A DNA stretch of 64,000 nt from CAWDMC01 sp963803295 (GTDB taxonomy: Bacteria > Acidobacteriota > Terriglobia > UBA7540): NCBI GenBank assembly GCA_963803295.1, contig CAWDMC010000002.1:434001-498000 (forward strand), written 5' to 3'. Numbering within the stretch: position 1 is the first letter of the stretch; the number at the start of each line of letters is the position of its first letter. The translations under genes and the position numbers were made by a program. The notes under the pieces were generated by a model. That model had not been told where the DNA came from, did no database searches, and was given only the letters and a program-made list of their open reading frames with translations. This document shows positions 35,876 through 46,064 of this stretch, in pieces.

Positions 35876-37379
35876 ATGGCACCAAAGAAGGTCGATGGTT
35901 GAGATTCTGGATGAGATCATCGCCATCGCCAGGAAGCATCGTCCTGGCATTGCCGTGTCTCTCAATGGCGGGCCGGAATCCTTCCCCGGCAATCTCCTCG
36001 AAAAAGTGGACTTCATTTACGCCGAGCCGCTGCCGTGCGACTCCGGCATCTCGCTCGGCTCGATCATGATGCGTGGTTGGGGCCGGCCAGATTACCAGGC
36101 TGGGATCTTCACCTGGGCGCCTTACCTCGATTCTGTTCCGAAGACTCCGTTACGGGTTCAGACGGATTCGCTCATCCTGCAGAACTCGAGAGTCTTTTTT
36201 GTCGGTGAAACTCCCCTGGTAGCACATATCGACGGCAAAGGCTTTGCCACGCGTTGGTTCGATCGCGCGCAGGAAGCTTTCGCTGATGTCCGGAACGTGG
36301 ACTGCTTGCTGGATGGAATCCAACCAGTCTCGAGCGCCGCGATGTTCTACAGCGAGTTGACTCGGAAGGAGACTGACGCGCGCAAGCGCCCCCTTGATTT
36401 CCGTCGCTCAACCACCGGAGCCCTTGAACTGATGACGTATTCCGGGCGGCCGGTTGAGAGCATCCCGGAATTTCGTCTGAAACCCCAGTTGCTTGCTCAA
36501 TTCGATACCCTGGTGATGCCGGAAGTTGAGGTGCTGGCTGACGGCGACGCAGAGACAATTCGCGATTGGGTGAGGAATGGAGGCACCCTGATCGCAAGTC
36601 ACACGTGTGGCTTGGTCGATGAAAAGGGAAATGCCAGGGCCAACTTCCCGCTGGCCGATGTCCTGGGCGTCGACTTTGTGTCAGAGGAGCGGAAATACGC
36701 TTACTTTGACGATGGCAAGACGCGGCCGGTGGCGGTGAGCACTTACCTGGAACCTGCCGGTCATCCGCTCGCCCGCATGTTCGGCGCGACCACGCTGGGC
36801 TTGCCAGGCAGCTTTTGCCGAACCAAATGCACGAGTGCCGTAGAGGTCATGCGTTTTCGTCTTCCCTTCATGGTGGAGGATATCGGCAAGTTCCAGTGGT
36901 ACAACTGGGGTGCACCGCCACCAGGCGCGGATCTAGCTGGTACCGCGGTCTCGCACAATAAGTTCGGAAGGGGACAGGCGCTCTATATTGGAGCCCCGGT
37001 TTTTTGGGCCCTGAAAGATAAGATCTTCTGGATTCGCGATTGGGTGCCCCGGCTGATGAGAGACCTGGTTCCCAATCCGGTCTGCGAGTTGCAATCGCAA
37101 CCTTCATCGATCCATGTTCATGGGACGTTCTTTCATGACCAAAGCAAGCGGTACGTTCTGGTGCAGGTACTCAATACGATCGAACTTGCCAGTCAGGGAG
37201 AATCTTATCCTGCAACGAAGCTTCAGATCGTGATCAATAACGCTAAGCTTCACGTTTCCGGGGCGCGAGTGCTCTGGCCGAAGGAACAGGATCTTTCTCT
37301 ACTGAGCAGGAGTGGGAACACTCGAATCGCCTTGCCGGCACTCGAACGCTACATGGCACTGTATCTGAAGCTTGCCTGA
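35844..37379 (+). CDS. GHL6-type paralogue 2, C-terminal part (frameshifted)
   Basis: Continues from the frameshift with RAREGWEARYEWHQRRSMVEIL, then KVDFIYAEPLPCDSGISLGSIMMRGWGRPDYQAG (candidate catalytic Glu), the amidotransferase-like domain (FDTLVMPEVEVLADGDAETIRDWVRNGGTLIASH) and the C-terminal beta-sandwich with FHDQSKRYVLVQVLNTIELASQG. Together the two pieces give about 758 codons, like paralogue 1. The two are clear tandem duplicates; the open frame outside the one base suggests either an assembly error or recent inactivation. Confidence 0.8.
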   Translation, partial: RAREGWEARYEWHQRRSMVEILDEIIAIARKHRPGIAVSLNGGPESFPGNLLEKVDFIYAEPLPCDSGISLGSIMMRGWGRPDYQAGIFTWAPYLDSVPKTPLRVQTDSLILQNSRVFFVGETPLVAHIDGKGFATRWFDRAQEAFADVRNVDCLLDGIQPVSSAAMFYSELTRKETDARKRPLDFRRSTTGALELMTYSGRPVESIPEFRLKPQLLAQFDTLVMPEVEVLADGDAETIRDWVRNGGTLIASHTCGLVDEKGNARANFPLADVLGVDFVSEERKYAYFDDGKTRPVAVSTYLEPAGHPLARMFGATTLGLPGSFCRTKCTSAVEVMRFRLPFMVEDIGKFQWYNWGAPPPGADLAGTAVSHNKFGRGQALYIGAPVFWALKDKIFWIRDWVPRLMRDLVPNPVCELQSQPSSIHVHGTFFHDQSKRYVLVQVLNTIELASQGESYPATKLQIVINNAKLHVSGARVLWPKEQDLSLLSRSGNTRIALPALERYMALYLKLA

Positions 37380-37434
37380 GATTTTCTTGTCATTGCGCAT
37401 TTTACAGCCACGATGACGGGGATGGAGATAATCG

Positions 37435-39621
37435 ATGGACAGAAGAACTTTCAACAAGCTCATCGCCCTCAGTGGAATTGAAGTGGGAGTAGCTGGGGAA
37501 GGAACTACTACAGCGGCACATCCGTCACCCTCTGCGCCCGGCAGTACACCTAAATGGCCCGACAGGACCTACCGGCGTTTTTCAATCGATACCCACGTGC
37601 CGGATTGGGACCCTCAGCTTCTGGGGCACTTCGACGCTGTGAAGTATGTCGATAACATCGCGAGAGCCGGCTTTCAATCCATGATGCAGTACACGAACTC
37701 GCACGTCGGCCTCTGCCTGTGGCGGACCAAGATTGGACAGATGCATGCCAACATGAAAGGCCGCGACTTTTTTGGGGAAGTCGTCGAACAGTGCCGCCGC
37801 CGCGAGGTCCATCCTCTGGCCTACTTCAGCGTCGTCTTTGACAACTGGAATTTTGAGCATCATCCCGACTGGCGGATCCTGGGAGCCGAGGGCAACAATG
37901 CGCGCCTACAGGGGCGCTATGGTGTAGTGTGTCCTAACTCACCTTACCGGGATTATGTGTTGGGTTGTGCGCGCGAGATCGTTGGCAATTATGACATTGA
38001 AGGCATCTTCTTCGACATGACCTTTTGGCCCGACGTGTGTTATTGCCCGCACTGTGACAAGCGCTTCATGGACGAGCATCACGCTGAACTTCCACGCGTA
38101 GTGGATTGGGACGATCCCACCTGGAGAGCATTCCAGAAGGCAAGACAGGGCTGGTTGCTGGAATTTGCCACCGCAGTAACTAGTGCGGTAAAGAACGTGC
38201 GTCCAATCACGGTGAATCACCAGTACTCCACAATTTTCCATAACTGGATGCTCGGGGTTCCGCTCGAACTGACAGAGGCTTGTGACTATGTGGGAGGAGA
38301 TTTCTACGGCGGGCCAGCGCAGCAGTCCCTGGTGTGTAAAGCGTACTACGGGCTCACTCGCAATCGGCCGTTTGAGTTTCACACTTCGCGAACTCACGAT
38401 CCCACGGATCACGTAATGATGAAGCCGGCTGACGAGCTTCGGACGGAGTCTTTTGTTGCGACGCTTCACTCTGCTGGCTTGCTGCTGGTTGACTATATCA
38501 ATGCCGACGGAACTCTAAATCCCCAAGTGTATGACGCCTTTAAGGTGCTTAACGAACGCCGCGGTGTCTACGAACCGTATCTGGGTGGAAAGCTGCTCGC
38601 CGACGTTGCCATCTACTATGACAAGAACTCCATGTACAACCCGGATGAGAACGGAGTGTACATCACAAAACTCCAAGCCGTTGATACCTGCCCTCACCGC
38701 GAGGCGGTGATCGGCGCCGCTCGTGTGCTCCGCGAAGGGCACATTCCGTTTGGGGTTGTGACCAATGCGAATCTTGACCAGCTGCAGAACTACCGTGCGG
38801 TGATTCTGCCCAACGTGCTAGAGATGACCCCGGAACAAGCGAACGAGTTCCGAGAGTTTGTCGATCGAGGAGGTATTCTCTACGCAAGCGGACCAAGCTC
38901 ACTGGACCGGCACCACGAAGGCGGATCGAAGTACTTGCTCGAAGACGTTTTCGGCGTCACGTACAAGGGTACGACCGGGTCAAAGAGGATTACCTATTTG
39001 ACGCCAAGGGACCAGCAGGTGAGCAAGGCGGTCTGGCCTCAGGATTACGTCAGCTTTCCTGGGCTGATGACGAAAGCGGAGGCGATGCCGGGCTGCGACG
39101 TGCTGGCCACCATCACGCTGCCTTTTGTGGCGCCGGAATTGGGACATGCTGTCGGCAGTCACTTTGCCGCAATCCACAGCAATCCCCCGGCGCTGGAGCC
39201 GGGGACGGATCCAGCCGTAGTGGTGCATTCTTTCGGGCGAGGAAAATCAGTTTGGCTTGCCGGTCCAATGGAAGCGAAAGACGAGGCGGTTAACAAGCAG
39301 CTCGTGCTGCACCTGCTGCGGCGGGTGATCCCCTCGCCTTATCGCTTTGAGGTTGATGCTCATCCTTCAGTCGAAATGACTCTTCTGGATCAAGCCGAGT
39401 CGCGGCGCTTGCTGGTGGGACTGTTGCATATGCAGGACCAAGTTCCGCCGCTTCCGGTCAAAGCTGTGGTGCGGGTTCAGGTGCCGCAAGGCCGCTCAGC
39501 AACCAAGGTAACGCGCGTGCCAGACCAGAGCCCTGTTCGATTCCAAAGGCAGGGACCTTACATCCAGTTCGAGACGGAGCCCTTTGACGTATTCTCGATG
39601 GCCCTCGTCGAGTACGAATAA
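37435..39621 (+). CDS. GHL6-type Tat-exported glycoside-hydrolase-like protein, paralogue 3
   Basis: 728 aa. A short Tat-type start (MDRRTFNKLIALSG). The TIM-barrel half shows GIFFDMTFWPDVCYCPHCDKRF with an Asp in the place of Asp206 of paralogue 1 and a full CxCxxC cluster, which paralogues 1 and 2 lack. LELTEACDYVGGDFYGG lies where the NEPL/AEPL Glu sits in the others. The amidotransferase-like domain reads YRAVILPNVLEMTPEQANEFREFVDRGGILYASG. It is more divergent than paralogues 1 and 2, suggesting a different substrate. It is the last gene of the plus operon and converges on paralogue 4, 66 bp away. Confidence 0.8.
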   Translation: MDRRTFNKLIALSGIEVGVAGEGTTTAAHPSPSAPGSTPKWPDRTYRRFSIDTHVPDWDPQLLGHFDAVKYVDNIARAGFQSMMQYTNSHVGLCLWRTKIGQMHANMKGRDFFGEVVEQCRRREVHPLAYFSVVFDNWNFEHHPDWRILGAEGNNARLQGRYGVVCPNSPYRDYVLGCAREIVGNYDIEGIFFDMTFWPDVCYCPHCDKRFMDEHHAELPRVVDWDDPTWRAFQKARQGWLLEFATAVTSAVKNVRPITVNHQYSTIFHNWMLGVPLELTEACDYVGGDFYGGPAQQSLVCKAYYGLTRNRPFEFHTSRTHDPTDHVMMKPADELRTESFVATLHSAGLLLVDYINADGTLNPQVYDAFKVLNERRGVYEPYLGGKLLADVAIYYDKNSMYNPDENGVYITKLQAVDTCPHREAVIGAARVLREGHIPFGVVTNANLDQLQNYRAVILPNVLEMTPEQANEFREFVDRGGILYASGPSSLDRHHEGGSKYLLEDVFGVTYKGTTGSKRITYLTPRDQQVSKAVWPQDYVSFPGLMTKAEAMPGCDVLATITLPFVAPELGHAVGSHFAAIHSNPPALEPGTDPAVVVHSFGRGKSVWLAGPMEAKDEAVNKQLVLHLLRRVIPSPYRFEVDAHPSVEMTLLDQAESRRLLVGLLHMQDQVPPLPVKAVVRVQVPQGRSATKVTRVPDQSPVRFQRQGPYIQFETEPFDVFSMALVEYE

Positions 39622-39687
39622 CGCAAGGTTCGATGCGGCTCCAACGTAGGACAAACGCCTCGGTCTTGGTGGTGCTTAAGGGCGTTC

Positions 39688-41946
39688 TCACCCGAGCTCG
39701 ATCGCGACGATCGCGTGCAGGGCTACTTCAGGCACCAGGACGCGCCACTTGTCTCCCTGTGTCAAGCTTAGAGCTGCCTCTTCCTTTGGCCAGATTAAGC
39801 GCGCGGCGCGCGGCCGGAACCGGTCTGAGCGCCCTACGATCTCGATGTGTTGGGCCGCTGTCCCCACCCCGTGTCCTGTCCAGACACCGCTGTTTGCCAG
39901 TTGGACCAACAATCTTTTCTCGCCCTGCCTGAAAAACGCACTGTGGACGGCCCGGGATCCTCGAACCTGGATCGGCGGATCAGGCACGAGACGGGCAACC
40001 AGCCCCTGAATCCAGGCGCTGATCCAGTACAGGTCGGGTTGGTAGCGCCGGAATAGTGGAACACCAATATAGACAGCTGCTCCCCGACCGTGACGATTAA
40101 CGGTGGCTGCCATCGGCACTCGTTCGTTTCCCGGCGGGGCGACGTTCCAGCTATGAAACCGATGTTGCTCCAGGTCGGGTACAAGGTAAGGAGGTCGGTA
40201 GTCGAGAATGCTCTCGGCGGTCCCCCGCACACGAACAAAGGGACAGTAAGCCGCTGGTAGCCCATCGCCTGCGGTCTTACCCAAAATTCCAACCTCTCCG
40301 GAGCCCAGGAAGGATGAGAGTGGGTGGCCGTTGGTCTGAAGGTAAATGCCCGGCCCATTCTTCCCCGCATATGTATTTACCTCTTCGACGTAACTCACTC
40401 CGAGCACATCCGACAAGCCAAAGTCCGGGCGCTGGCTGCCTTTCTCGTCGAATAGGCCTGGCTTCCACGTCGCTAGGATCTTACCTCCTCCAAAAACGTA
40501 ATCGCGGATTGCCTGACATTCGCTATCCGCCAGCGCCTCTGTCTCCGGCAGGACAATAAGGTCAAACTTTGAGAGAAAGTCGGGCCGTAAATCCCACGAT
40601 GGCAGAATGTCCACAGGATATTGCGTTTGGGTGAGAACCTCCGTCGAGCCCATAAGGCTTGGAACGAACTCTCCACCGGATAAGGACGCATAGAATCTGC
40701 GTTGTGCGCGCAGCTCATCGCGCGTAGCCTCACTAAACAAGACGCCTAGACTGGGAATAGCTTCCAGGTCATGAAGATGGGGTTCCGTCTTCATGACATA
40801 CTCCTGCAGCTTGGAGCACCATTCGAAGAACTGGTCGCGCTGGCGGCCGTCCGGCATATTTTGTTCATCCGTAATAAATCGCGGACGCGTTCCCTGCAGC
40901 ATGATCGCTGCCGTGCGAAACAGATCGAGCTCGATAGGAGCGGAGGTGTAGCCGGGCCAGAACAGCCCAACCTGTGGACCCGGCATGTTCCAACTCCGGA
41001 GCATGATGGAACCAACCGAAAGTCCGCTCGGTGAGGTCATGGGTTCAATGTACAGGCAGGATGTCTTACGAAGGACTTCCGTGGACATATCGAGAGGGTC
41101 GCCCTGGTTAAGCCAAATGGGAAGCCCGGGTCTGTGCTTGTGAACTATCTCAAACACTTCGTCCAGATACCGCTCTGAAGAGCCTTGGAGCCACTCCAGA
41201 TGTTTTCGGTAGCCCAATGGAGTATCGAGGCCTGTCAAAAAAGACTCCGAGCTATCTTTGTGATACTGCGCTTCACACCACTGACAATAGCAGAGTGGGT
41301 CCGAGAGCCATCGCGGCCACGGTGAGCCATCGATGAAGAGGCCGTCAAAGTCGTACCCGGCGATCTCATCGTACATACCCAGGGCGTACTCGCGGTAGGG
41401 TGAATGGTGGCAACACCAGGCAAATTGGTGCCCGATCCAACTTAGTGAACCGTCCGCATTGCGCCCCATCCACTCAGGATGCTCCAAGGCTGATTGGGTA
41501 TCGACGTTGCCGCTGTAGTAGGCCACGACCGCCAGACCGTTGCGATGTCCGGTCTCAATCCAACGCGATACGAGATCATAGTCCAGCCCCGGGTGACGTT
41601 TTCCCGCCTTGGTGTTGTAGTAGGCATATCCCCAATGGCTCTTGGTTTGGACCACCACGCATTCGGTGTGAGCCTCACGTAGTTTGCGCATGAAGTCGTC
41701 GGGATCGAGCCGGTCGAAGCGAGTTGTCGGTCCATTATGAAAGCCACTCTCGACCGTACGCCATGAAGTAATCGGTATACTGGCTCTTTCCGGCGAAGAC
41801 ACCTTTGGCGAGGAATCCATTGAATCCATCGATGTCATAGGAAACGAGCCGGCCAAATCCGGCATACTGGCAAAAGCAATAGCGCCTGCAGGTACGCTCA
41901 AGAAACTCCTGCGGCTCAGCCGTACAGGAAGCGAGGACTTATTCAC
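39688..41946 (-). CDS. GHL6-type Tat-exported glycoside-hydrolase-like protein, paralogue 4
   Basis: 752 aa from the GTG at 41946, which has AAGGAGAG upstream; a longer frame adds 58 residues without a signal. The Tat motif LSRRSFLSVPAGAIAFAS is near residue 10. TIM-barrel landmarks: TKSHWGYAYYNTKAGKRHPGLDYDL, GLFIDGSPWPRWLSDPLCYCQWCEAQY and SCLYIEPMTS (candidate Glu). The middle domain reads FDLIVLPETEALADSECQAIRDYVFGGGKILATW. It follows the alcohol dehydrogenase gene on the minus strand, and probably shares its transcript with the URO-D-like gene. Confidence 0.82.
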   Translation of the reverse strand: MNKSSLPVRLSRRSFLSVPAGAIAFASMPDLAGSFPMTSMDSMDSSPKVSSPERASIPITSWRTVESGFHNGPTTRFDRLDPDDFMRKLREAHTECVVVQTKSHWGYAYYNTKAGKRHPGLDYDLVSRWIETGHRNGLAVVAYYSGNVDTQSALEHPEWMGRNADGSLSWIGHQFAWCCHHSPYREYALGMYDEIAGYDFDGLFIDGSPWPRWLSDPLCYCQWCEAQYHKDSSESFLTGLDTPLGYRKHLEWLQGSSERYLDEVFEIVHKHRPGLPIWLNQGDPLDMSTEVLRKTSCLYIEPMTSPSGLSVGSIMLRSWNMPGPQVGLFWPGYTSAPIELDLFRTAAIMLQGTRPRFITDEQNMPDGRQRDQFFEWCSKLQEYVMKTEPHLHDLEAIPSLGVLFSEATRDELRAQRRFYASLSGGEFVPSLMGSTEVLTQTQYPVDILPSWDLRPDFLSKFDLIVLPETEALADSECQAIRDYVFGGGKILATWKPGLFDEKGSQRPDFGLSDVLGVSYVEEVNTYAGKNGPGIYLQTNGHPLSSFLGSGEVGILGKTAGDGLPAAYCPFVRVRGTAESILDYRPPYLVPDLEQHRFHSWNVAPPGNERVPMAATVNRHGRGAAVYIGVPLFRRYQPDLYWISAWIQGLVARLVPDPPIQVRGSRAVHSAFFRQGEKRLLVQLANSGVWTGHGVGTAAQHIEIVGRSDRFRPRAARLIWPKEEAALSLTQGDKWRVLVPEVALHAIVAIELG

Positions 41947-42131
41947 GGATGCTCTCCTTGGGATCAGGTTCATTCGGGGTTGGCGATCGCTGTGGTCGGA
42001 AGCTCGGCAAAAAGGGCAGGGGAACCTCGGTTCATTTCCCAGGGTTCGGGCTGTCGCTTCAGTCGTGGCCGGAGTTCCCGTCCTGGCACCTCTCAATCTG
42101 GCGAGGGAAACTCCGGGCAAAATCGGATTCT

Positions 42132-43277
42132 TTAGTTTACGTCTGGGTGCACCAACACGGCCTTCACAAAATCAGGCTTGGACCAATCGTCACCGAAGGC
42201 CTTCTGTAGATCCGAGTAGTCCGTGTACTCGTGGCTCAGGATAATATCCGCATCGATCGAACCGTCCCTGATGTACTCCATAGCCTGACGGTAAACGGTG
42301 GGAGTGGCATCTGTGTCGAAGCCTCCTGAGGCGCCACCGGCGGTGACGATACACGTCTCATCGCATTGGAAGGGCAGCACCACCTTGATATCGCGCCCTG
42401 TGTGGCCTCCGCCATAGAGCATAAAGGTGGCCTGACGCCGCATTACCTTTGGTGACCACTCCCAGACGTCGGCAGCGCCGGTGGCTTCGATGAAGTATTG
42501 GATCTTCTCTCCCTTCGTCAGTCGGTGTACCTCGGACACGACGTCCACCTTGCGCTGGTCAATGGGCGTGCCTCCCAGCTTCTTCACCGCATCGGCCTTG
42601 ATGTCGCGGCGCACCGTAACAAAGACCTCGCCCTCGAACCTCTGGATGTTTCGAATGTATTGGAGGAAAAGGAGACCGCCAGGTCCGGCGCCGGCAATCA
42701 GAATATGACGGACGGGATACTTGCCACCGAATTTGTATCGGGTGTTATACCGGTCCACCATATCGCAGGCGTGGATCACGCAGGCGAGTGGTTCGATGAG
42801 CGTGGCTCGCTTATAAGAAACGGTGGGGGGAAGGGGAATGACGTTGACCACCGGCACGGCGATGTAGTCCATGAAGGCTCCGGGCGGCCCGGTGATCCCA
42901 AACTGGGTGCCGTACTGGCAAAGATGGGAATCGCCTGATTCGCAATATTCGCATAGCTCTTGGCGCCGCAAACTGTGGCAGTTCATTAACTGGTCAACGT
43001 CAACCCGATCGCCAGATTTGCACTTGGTTACCTTGCTTCCGACCGCGACGACCTTACCGCTGAACTCGTGACCGAGGATCTGTGGGTGTTTCTCGAGTGG
43101 AATCGGGTCGCCGCGCCCGTCCAGGTGGTAATTGGCCCACCCGTGAAAGATGTGAAGATCCGTTCCGCACAGTCCTACGGCTCCCACCTGAAGTAGCACT
43201 TCGTCCTCTCGCGGGACCGGCTGCGGCAGATCAATTACCCGGAATTTCTCAACCTGCTCAAGTAGGCACGCTTTCAT
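42132..43277 (-). CDS. Zn-dependent medium-chain alcohol dehydrogenase (polyol/threonine DH-like)
   Basis: 381 aa. Of two adjacent ATGs, 43277 is taken because AGGAGGG lies 5-6 nt upstream. Catalytic zinc residues are Cys in GLCGTDLHIFHG and His-Glu in LGHEFSGKV; the structural zinc loop is CHSLRRQELCEYCESGDSHLC. The Rossmann motif GAGPGGLLFLQYIRN binds NAD(P). Members oxidise sugar alcohols, threonine or sorbitol-type substrates. In this locus it could oxidise a polyol to the ketose entering the DhaKL route, an inference from context. It lies 185 bp upstream of paralogue 4 and 153 bp downstream of the URO-D-like gene. Confidence 0.88.
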   Translation of the reverse strand: MKACLLEQVEKFRVIDLPQPVPREDEVLLQVGAVGLCGTDLHIFHGWANYHLDGRGDPIPLEKHPQILGHEFSGKVVAVGSKVTKCKSGDRVDVDQLMNCHSLRRQELCEYCESGDSHLCQYGTQFGITGPPGAFMDYIAVPVVNVIPLPPTVSYKRATLIEPLACVIHACDMVDRYNTRYKFGGKYPVRHILIAGAGPGGLLFLQYIRNIQRFEGEVFVTVRRDIKADAVKKLGGTPIDQRKVDVVSEVHRLTKGEKIQYFIEATGAADVWEWSPKVMRRQATFMLYGGGHTGRDIKVVLPFQCDETCIVTAGGASGGFDTDATPTVYRQAMEYIRDGSIDADIILSHEYTDYSDLQKAFGDDWSKPDFVKAVLVHPDVN

Positions 43278-43430
43278 CATCCCTCCTCTTTGTTCCGTTG
43301 CTGACAAGTGCGACTCACTTGCCGGCCCGTATTCTACACCCGTTCGTAACGTAACTTGCCAACGGGGGGAGCAGGTCGAACGTTATGCTCTTGTTGTATC
43401 CTCGTCACCATACCGAAAGAGATCTTGGCA

Positions 43431-44660
43431 TTACTCTCTTGCCGCCGTATACATTGCCACAATATTCTGAGGTGGTACATCGGCCAGGATGTTGTGGACT
43501 TGCTGGAAGACAAAACCTCCGCCTTGACGCAGAACTTTAACCTGCTCCTTCACATGCCTGTAGACTTCCTCAGGCGTAGCGTGTGGCAGGATATGGTGGG
43601 TATCACAACCGCCTCCCCACAAAACAAGGTCCTTGCCAAATTCCGCCTTTAGCTCCCTGACGTCCATTCCGGGACAATCGATTTGAATGGGATTCAGAAT
43701 GTCTACTCCCGCCTCAATCAGCTCTGGAATCAGTTCACGTATGGCGCCGCAACTGTGGAGCATCACTTTGGCGTTACTAAATTGCCGGATGCGATTCCAG
43801 ACGATCTTGAGACGCTCCTTGAAAAATGTGCGAAACATAGCAGGCGAAATGAGGGGTGCCTGCTGGCCTCCCAAGTCGTCGCTCAATGCCACGACATCGA
43901 CATAGGGGCCGGCGAATTTCAGCAGCTTCTCAAGTTCCTCCAAATGGATCTCCACTACCCGGTCGAGAAACTCGTGCGTACGTTTCGGATCGGCGGCCAT
44001 CATCATGTAGAAGTTATCTGCCCGATAGAGCCACTGTCCCATTTCGAGCAAGTGGCCTCCATAAGCAAGAATGATGGCGCGGTCTGTACTCTCATACAAG
44101 CAGCGGAGGCGTTCACCGAACTGCTTTGAGCCATCGATCCTCTTCAGGACGGAAGTGTACGAGCCAGCCACTCCGGTGAACTGGAATTCGTCCATGGCCG
44201 CGCGTATGCTTTTGACGTCGAGAGAATCCCGCTGCTCAAAGGGATAATTAACCGGCTCGAAATTGAGCACTCCTTCCGGCCGATGGCCTACGATCTTGCC
44301 GGTCGCCGAACGCAGCACCCATTTGCCATTATGCCACTCCGGCGTCGACCAGACTGGCCACTGGCACGAAGTCCCATCCGGCAACAAACCATCCTGCCAG
44401 CATGATTCGTCGTAGTCGAAAGCGCGTCCCGCTTGCACCGTATCTATGCCGAACCGCTGCATCACATCTTCATCGATTACCGCCAGGACCTGGTTTGGAT
44501 CATAAACGCGGATCGGTCTCTTCTCCAAGCCCAGATAAGTCCTCAATTTCGCATACGCAATTGCGGCCATTCCTGAAGCGAAATAACCTGCCAGATCGAT
44601 TGGAACTTCGTCGGGCTCGTGGTGGCTTAATGCTGCCCGTATCCGTTCGCGGGAAATCAT
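43431..44660 (-). CDS. URO-D superfamily protein, MtaA/MtbA-like
   Basis: 409 aa from the ATG at 44660 (MISRERIRAALSHHEPDEVPIDLAG, aligned with the second copy at 58091). URO-D fold; the zinc motif H-x-C at His302/Cys304 (MLHSCG) with a third ligand Cys352 (GGGCDTHH) is the arrangement of methylcobamide:coenzyme M methyltransferases rather than of haem-pathway HemE. No cobamide-binding protein is in the window, so a corrinoid methyl transfer is only suggested. It heads the minus run of three genes (URO-D-like, alcohol dehydrogenase, paralogue 4). Confidence 0.82.
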   Translation of the reverse strand: MISRERIRAALSHHEPDEVPIDLAGYFASGMAAIAYAKLRTYLGLEKRPIRVYDPNQVLAVIDEDVMQRFGIDTVQAGRAFDYDESCWQDGLLPDGTSCQWPVWSTPEWHNGKWVLRSATGKIVGHRPEGVLNFEPVNYPFEQRDSLDVKSIRAAMDEFQFTGVAGSYTSVLKRIDGSKQFGERLRCLYESTDRAIILAYGGHLLEMGQWLYRADNFYMMMAADPKRTHEFLDRVVEIHLEELEKLLKFAGPYVDVVALSDDLGGQQAPLISPAMFRTFFKERLKIVWNRIRQFSNAKVMLHSCGAIRELIPELIEAGVDILNPIQIDCPGMDVRELKAEFGKDLVLWGGGCDTHHILPHATPEEVYRHVKEQVKVLRQGGGFVFQQVHNILADVPPQNIVAMYTAARE

Positions 44661-45225
44661 AAGGGTCCTCGTGTCGTTCACGTTTGAGACTTCCGCCGCC
44701 GCCCGACAGAAAGGCTATCGCGATTGCAGGGCGAGAGTATCGGAAGACGAAGTCAGCGTCAAGAGTGACCACGCCACCGCGCCATCCACACCGCCACGCC
44801 GCACTCGCGGCTGCGCCAATGTATGCCGCAGAGCGCTCATCGGACAGCTCTCATCCGGCGCGGTCCACGGCTCCAAGCACTGCATCTCTTTCGGGTTCTT
44901 CTCGCAGCCAAATCCACAACCAGCGTCCGTCCGCTGAGGAGATTTAAAGGGGGGCTCGTCGTTCGAAGACCGGTCCAGTCTCTTCTGCCTCGTATAGGCT
45001 GCGAGACCTCTCTTGCACAAATTCCGCGACCGCGGCGGACGACCGGATAGATATTTTTCGCTTGACACCGTCGTTAAACCGCGATATACGATGTCCGACA
45101 TCGTACGTGTATCCGGAGTTTGGGGATTTTGGGATTATCGGCGACGTAGCGGATCGGCACTACGTGTGCAGCCTACTAGGTTTGCTGGGCGGAATTGCGT
45201 TACCTATATTTCCGCGGGAGCAAAG
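44661..45225. other. Intergenic region upstream of the GntR gene
   Basis: No gene. It carries the promoter and operator at 45062-45105; the 45013-45225 stretch stays open in the GntR frame but contains that promoter, so it is untranslated. Confidence 0.6.
45062..45105 (+). promoter_or_regulatory. Predicted autoregulated promoter of the GntR gene
   Basis: -35 TTGACA (45062-45067), 17-bp spacer, -10 TATACG (45085-45090), overlapping the perfect 19-bp palindrome TACGATGTCCGACATCGTA (45087-45105; nine bases each side of a central C). A repressor bound here would cover the -10 box. Confidence 0.8.
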
Positions 45226-45957
45226 GTGCTCAAGCCTGTTGGAAGAGCCGGAACGCTGACTGAGGCGATTGCCAGCCAGCTCATTCAGCTCATCATGAGC
45301 GGGACCTACAACCCTGGAGAGCGGCTGCCGTCGGAGTTCGAGTTGGCCGAGCAGTTCCAGGCTGGACGTGGGGCTGTACGCGAGGCCCTCAAAGCGCTTT
45401 CTGTTGTCGGTCTTGTGCGGGTGTCCAGGGGTAAGGGCACCTTCGTGAACAAGCGGGAGAACTTCTTGACGGGCCCTCTCCTGCTGGGAGTTAAAGCTGA
45501 CGCTGGGCTTCGGAGCCTGATTGAGGCGCGCACTTTGATTGAAGTCGAGTTGGCGGGATTGGCCGCCGAGCGGATCGCCCCCGGCCAGGTTCAGCCCCTC
45601 GATGGCTGCCTACTCCGCATGAGGGATAGCCTCAACCCTGCAGATTCGAAATATTTTATGGAAGCGGATCTGGACTTCCATTTTGCCACGGCGGCGGCCG
45701 CCGACAATTTCATTCTGAGCCAGTTCCTGACTCTACTCCATAATCTGATGCGGCAATGGATTACTGAAGCACTGTTACTACCTGGCGTGGCGGCCGAGGC
45801 CTTTGAACAGCACAAGGCGATTTTCTCCGCCATCAAGGCTCACAAGCCACGCGCTGCCCGACTAGCAATGGAGAGGCACTTGGTGGCGATGGGAAAACGG
45901 TTCCTGCTTGCTGAAGAATCGAAATTGGAACTGAACTCAGAAGAAATCAGGGCTTAG
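45226..45957 (+). CDS. GntR family regulator, FadR subfamily
   Basis: 243 aa from the GTG at 45226 (GGGAG upstream), preferred because the promoter lies inside the longer frame. Winged helix-turn-helix: SGTYNPGERLPSEFELAEQFQAGRGAVREALKALSVVGLVRVSRGKGTFVN. The C-terminal FCD helical domain has LDFHFATAAAADNFILSQFLTLLHNL and EQHKAIFSAIKAHKPRAARLAMERHL, which bind metal and organic-acid or sugar-derived ligands in this subfamily. Its own promoter and the two divergent promoters at 26.0-26.3 kb carry the same operator, so it is the likely repressor of the catabolic operons. Confidence 0.92.
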   Translation: MLKPVGRAGTLTEAIASQLIQLIMSGTYNPGERLPSEFELAEQFQAGRGAVREALKALSVVGLVRVSRGKGTFVNKRENFLTGPLLLGVKADAGLRSLIEARTLIEVELAGLAAERIAPGQVQPLDGCLLRMRDSLNPADSKYFMEADLDFHFATAAAADNFILSQFLTLLHNLMRQWITEALLLPGVAAEAFEQHKAIFSAIKAHKPRAARLAMERHLVAMGKRFLLAEESKLELNSEEIRA

Positions 45958-46064
45958 AAAGCTTATTTTCTTCACCTGGCTGAGGCTGGGTAATCGCCTC
46001 ATGCCGGTGCTGTAATGCGTTTGAGTCGGATATGTCGGGTCAGTTAACTCCAAAGGAGGGTGAG

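Noticed and set aside
43431..44660. Haem-pathway HemE
   Set aside because: The H-x-C...C zinc site and the lack of HemE signature and haem-gene context point to the MtaA-like branch.
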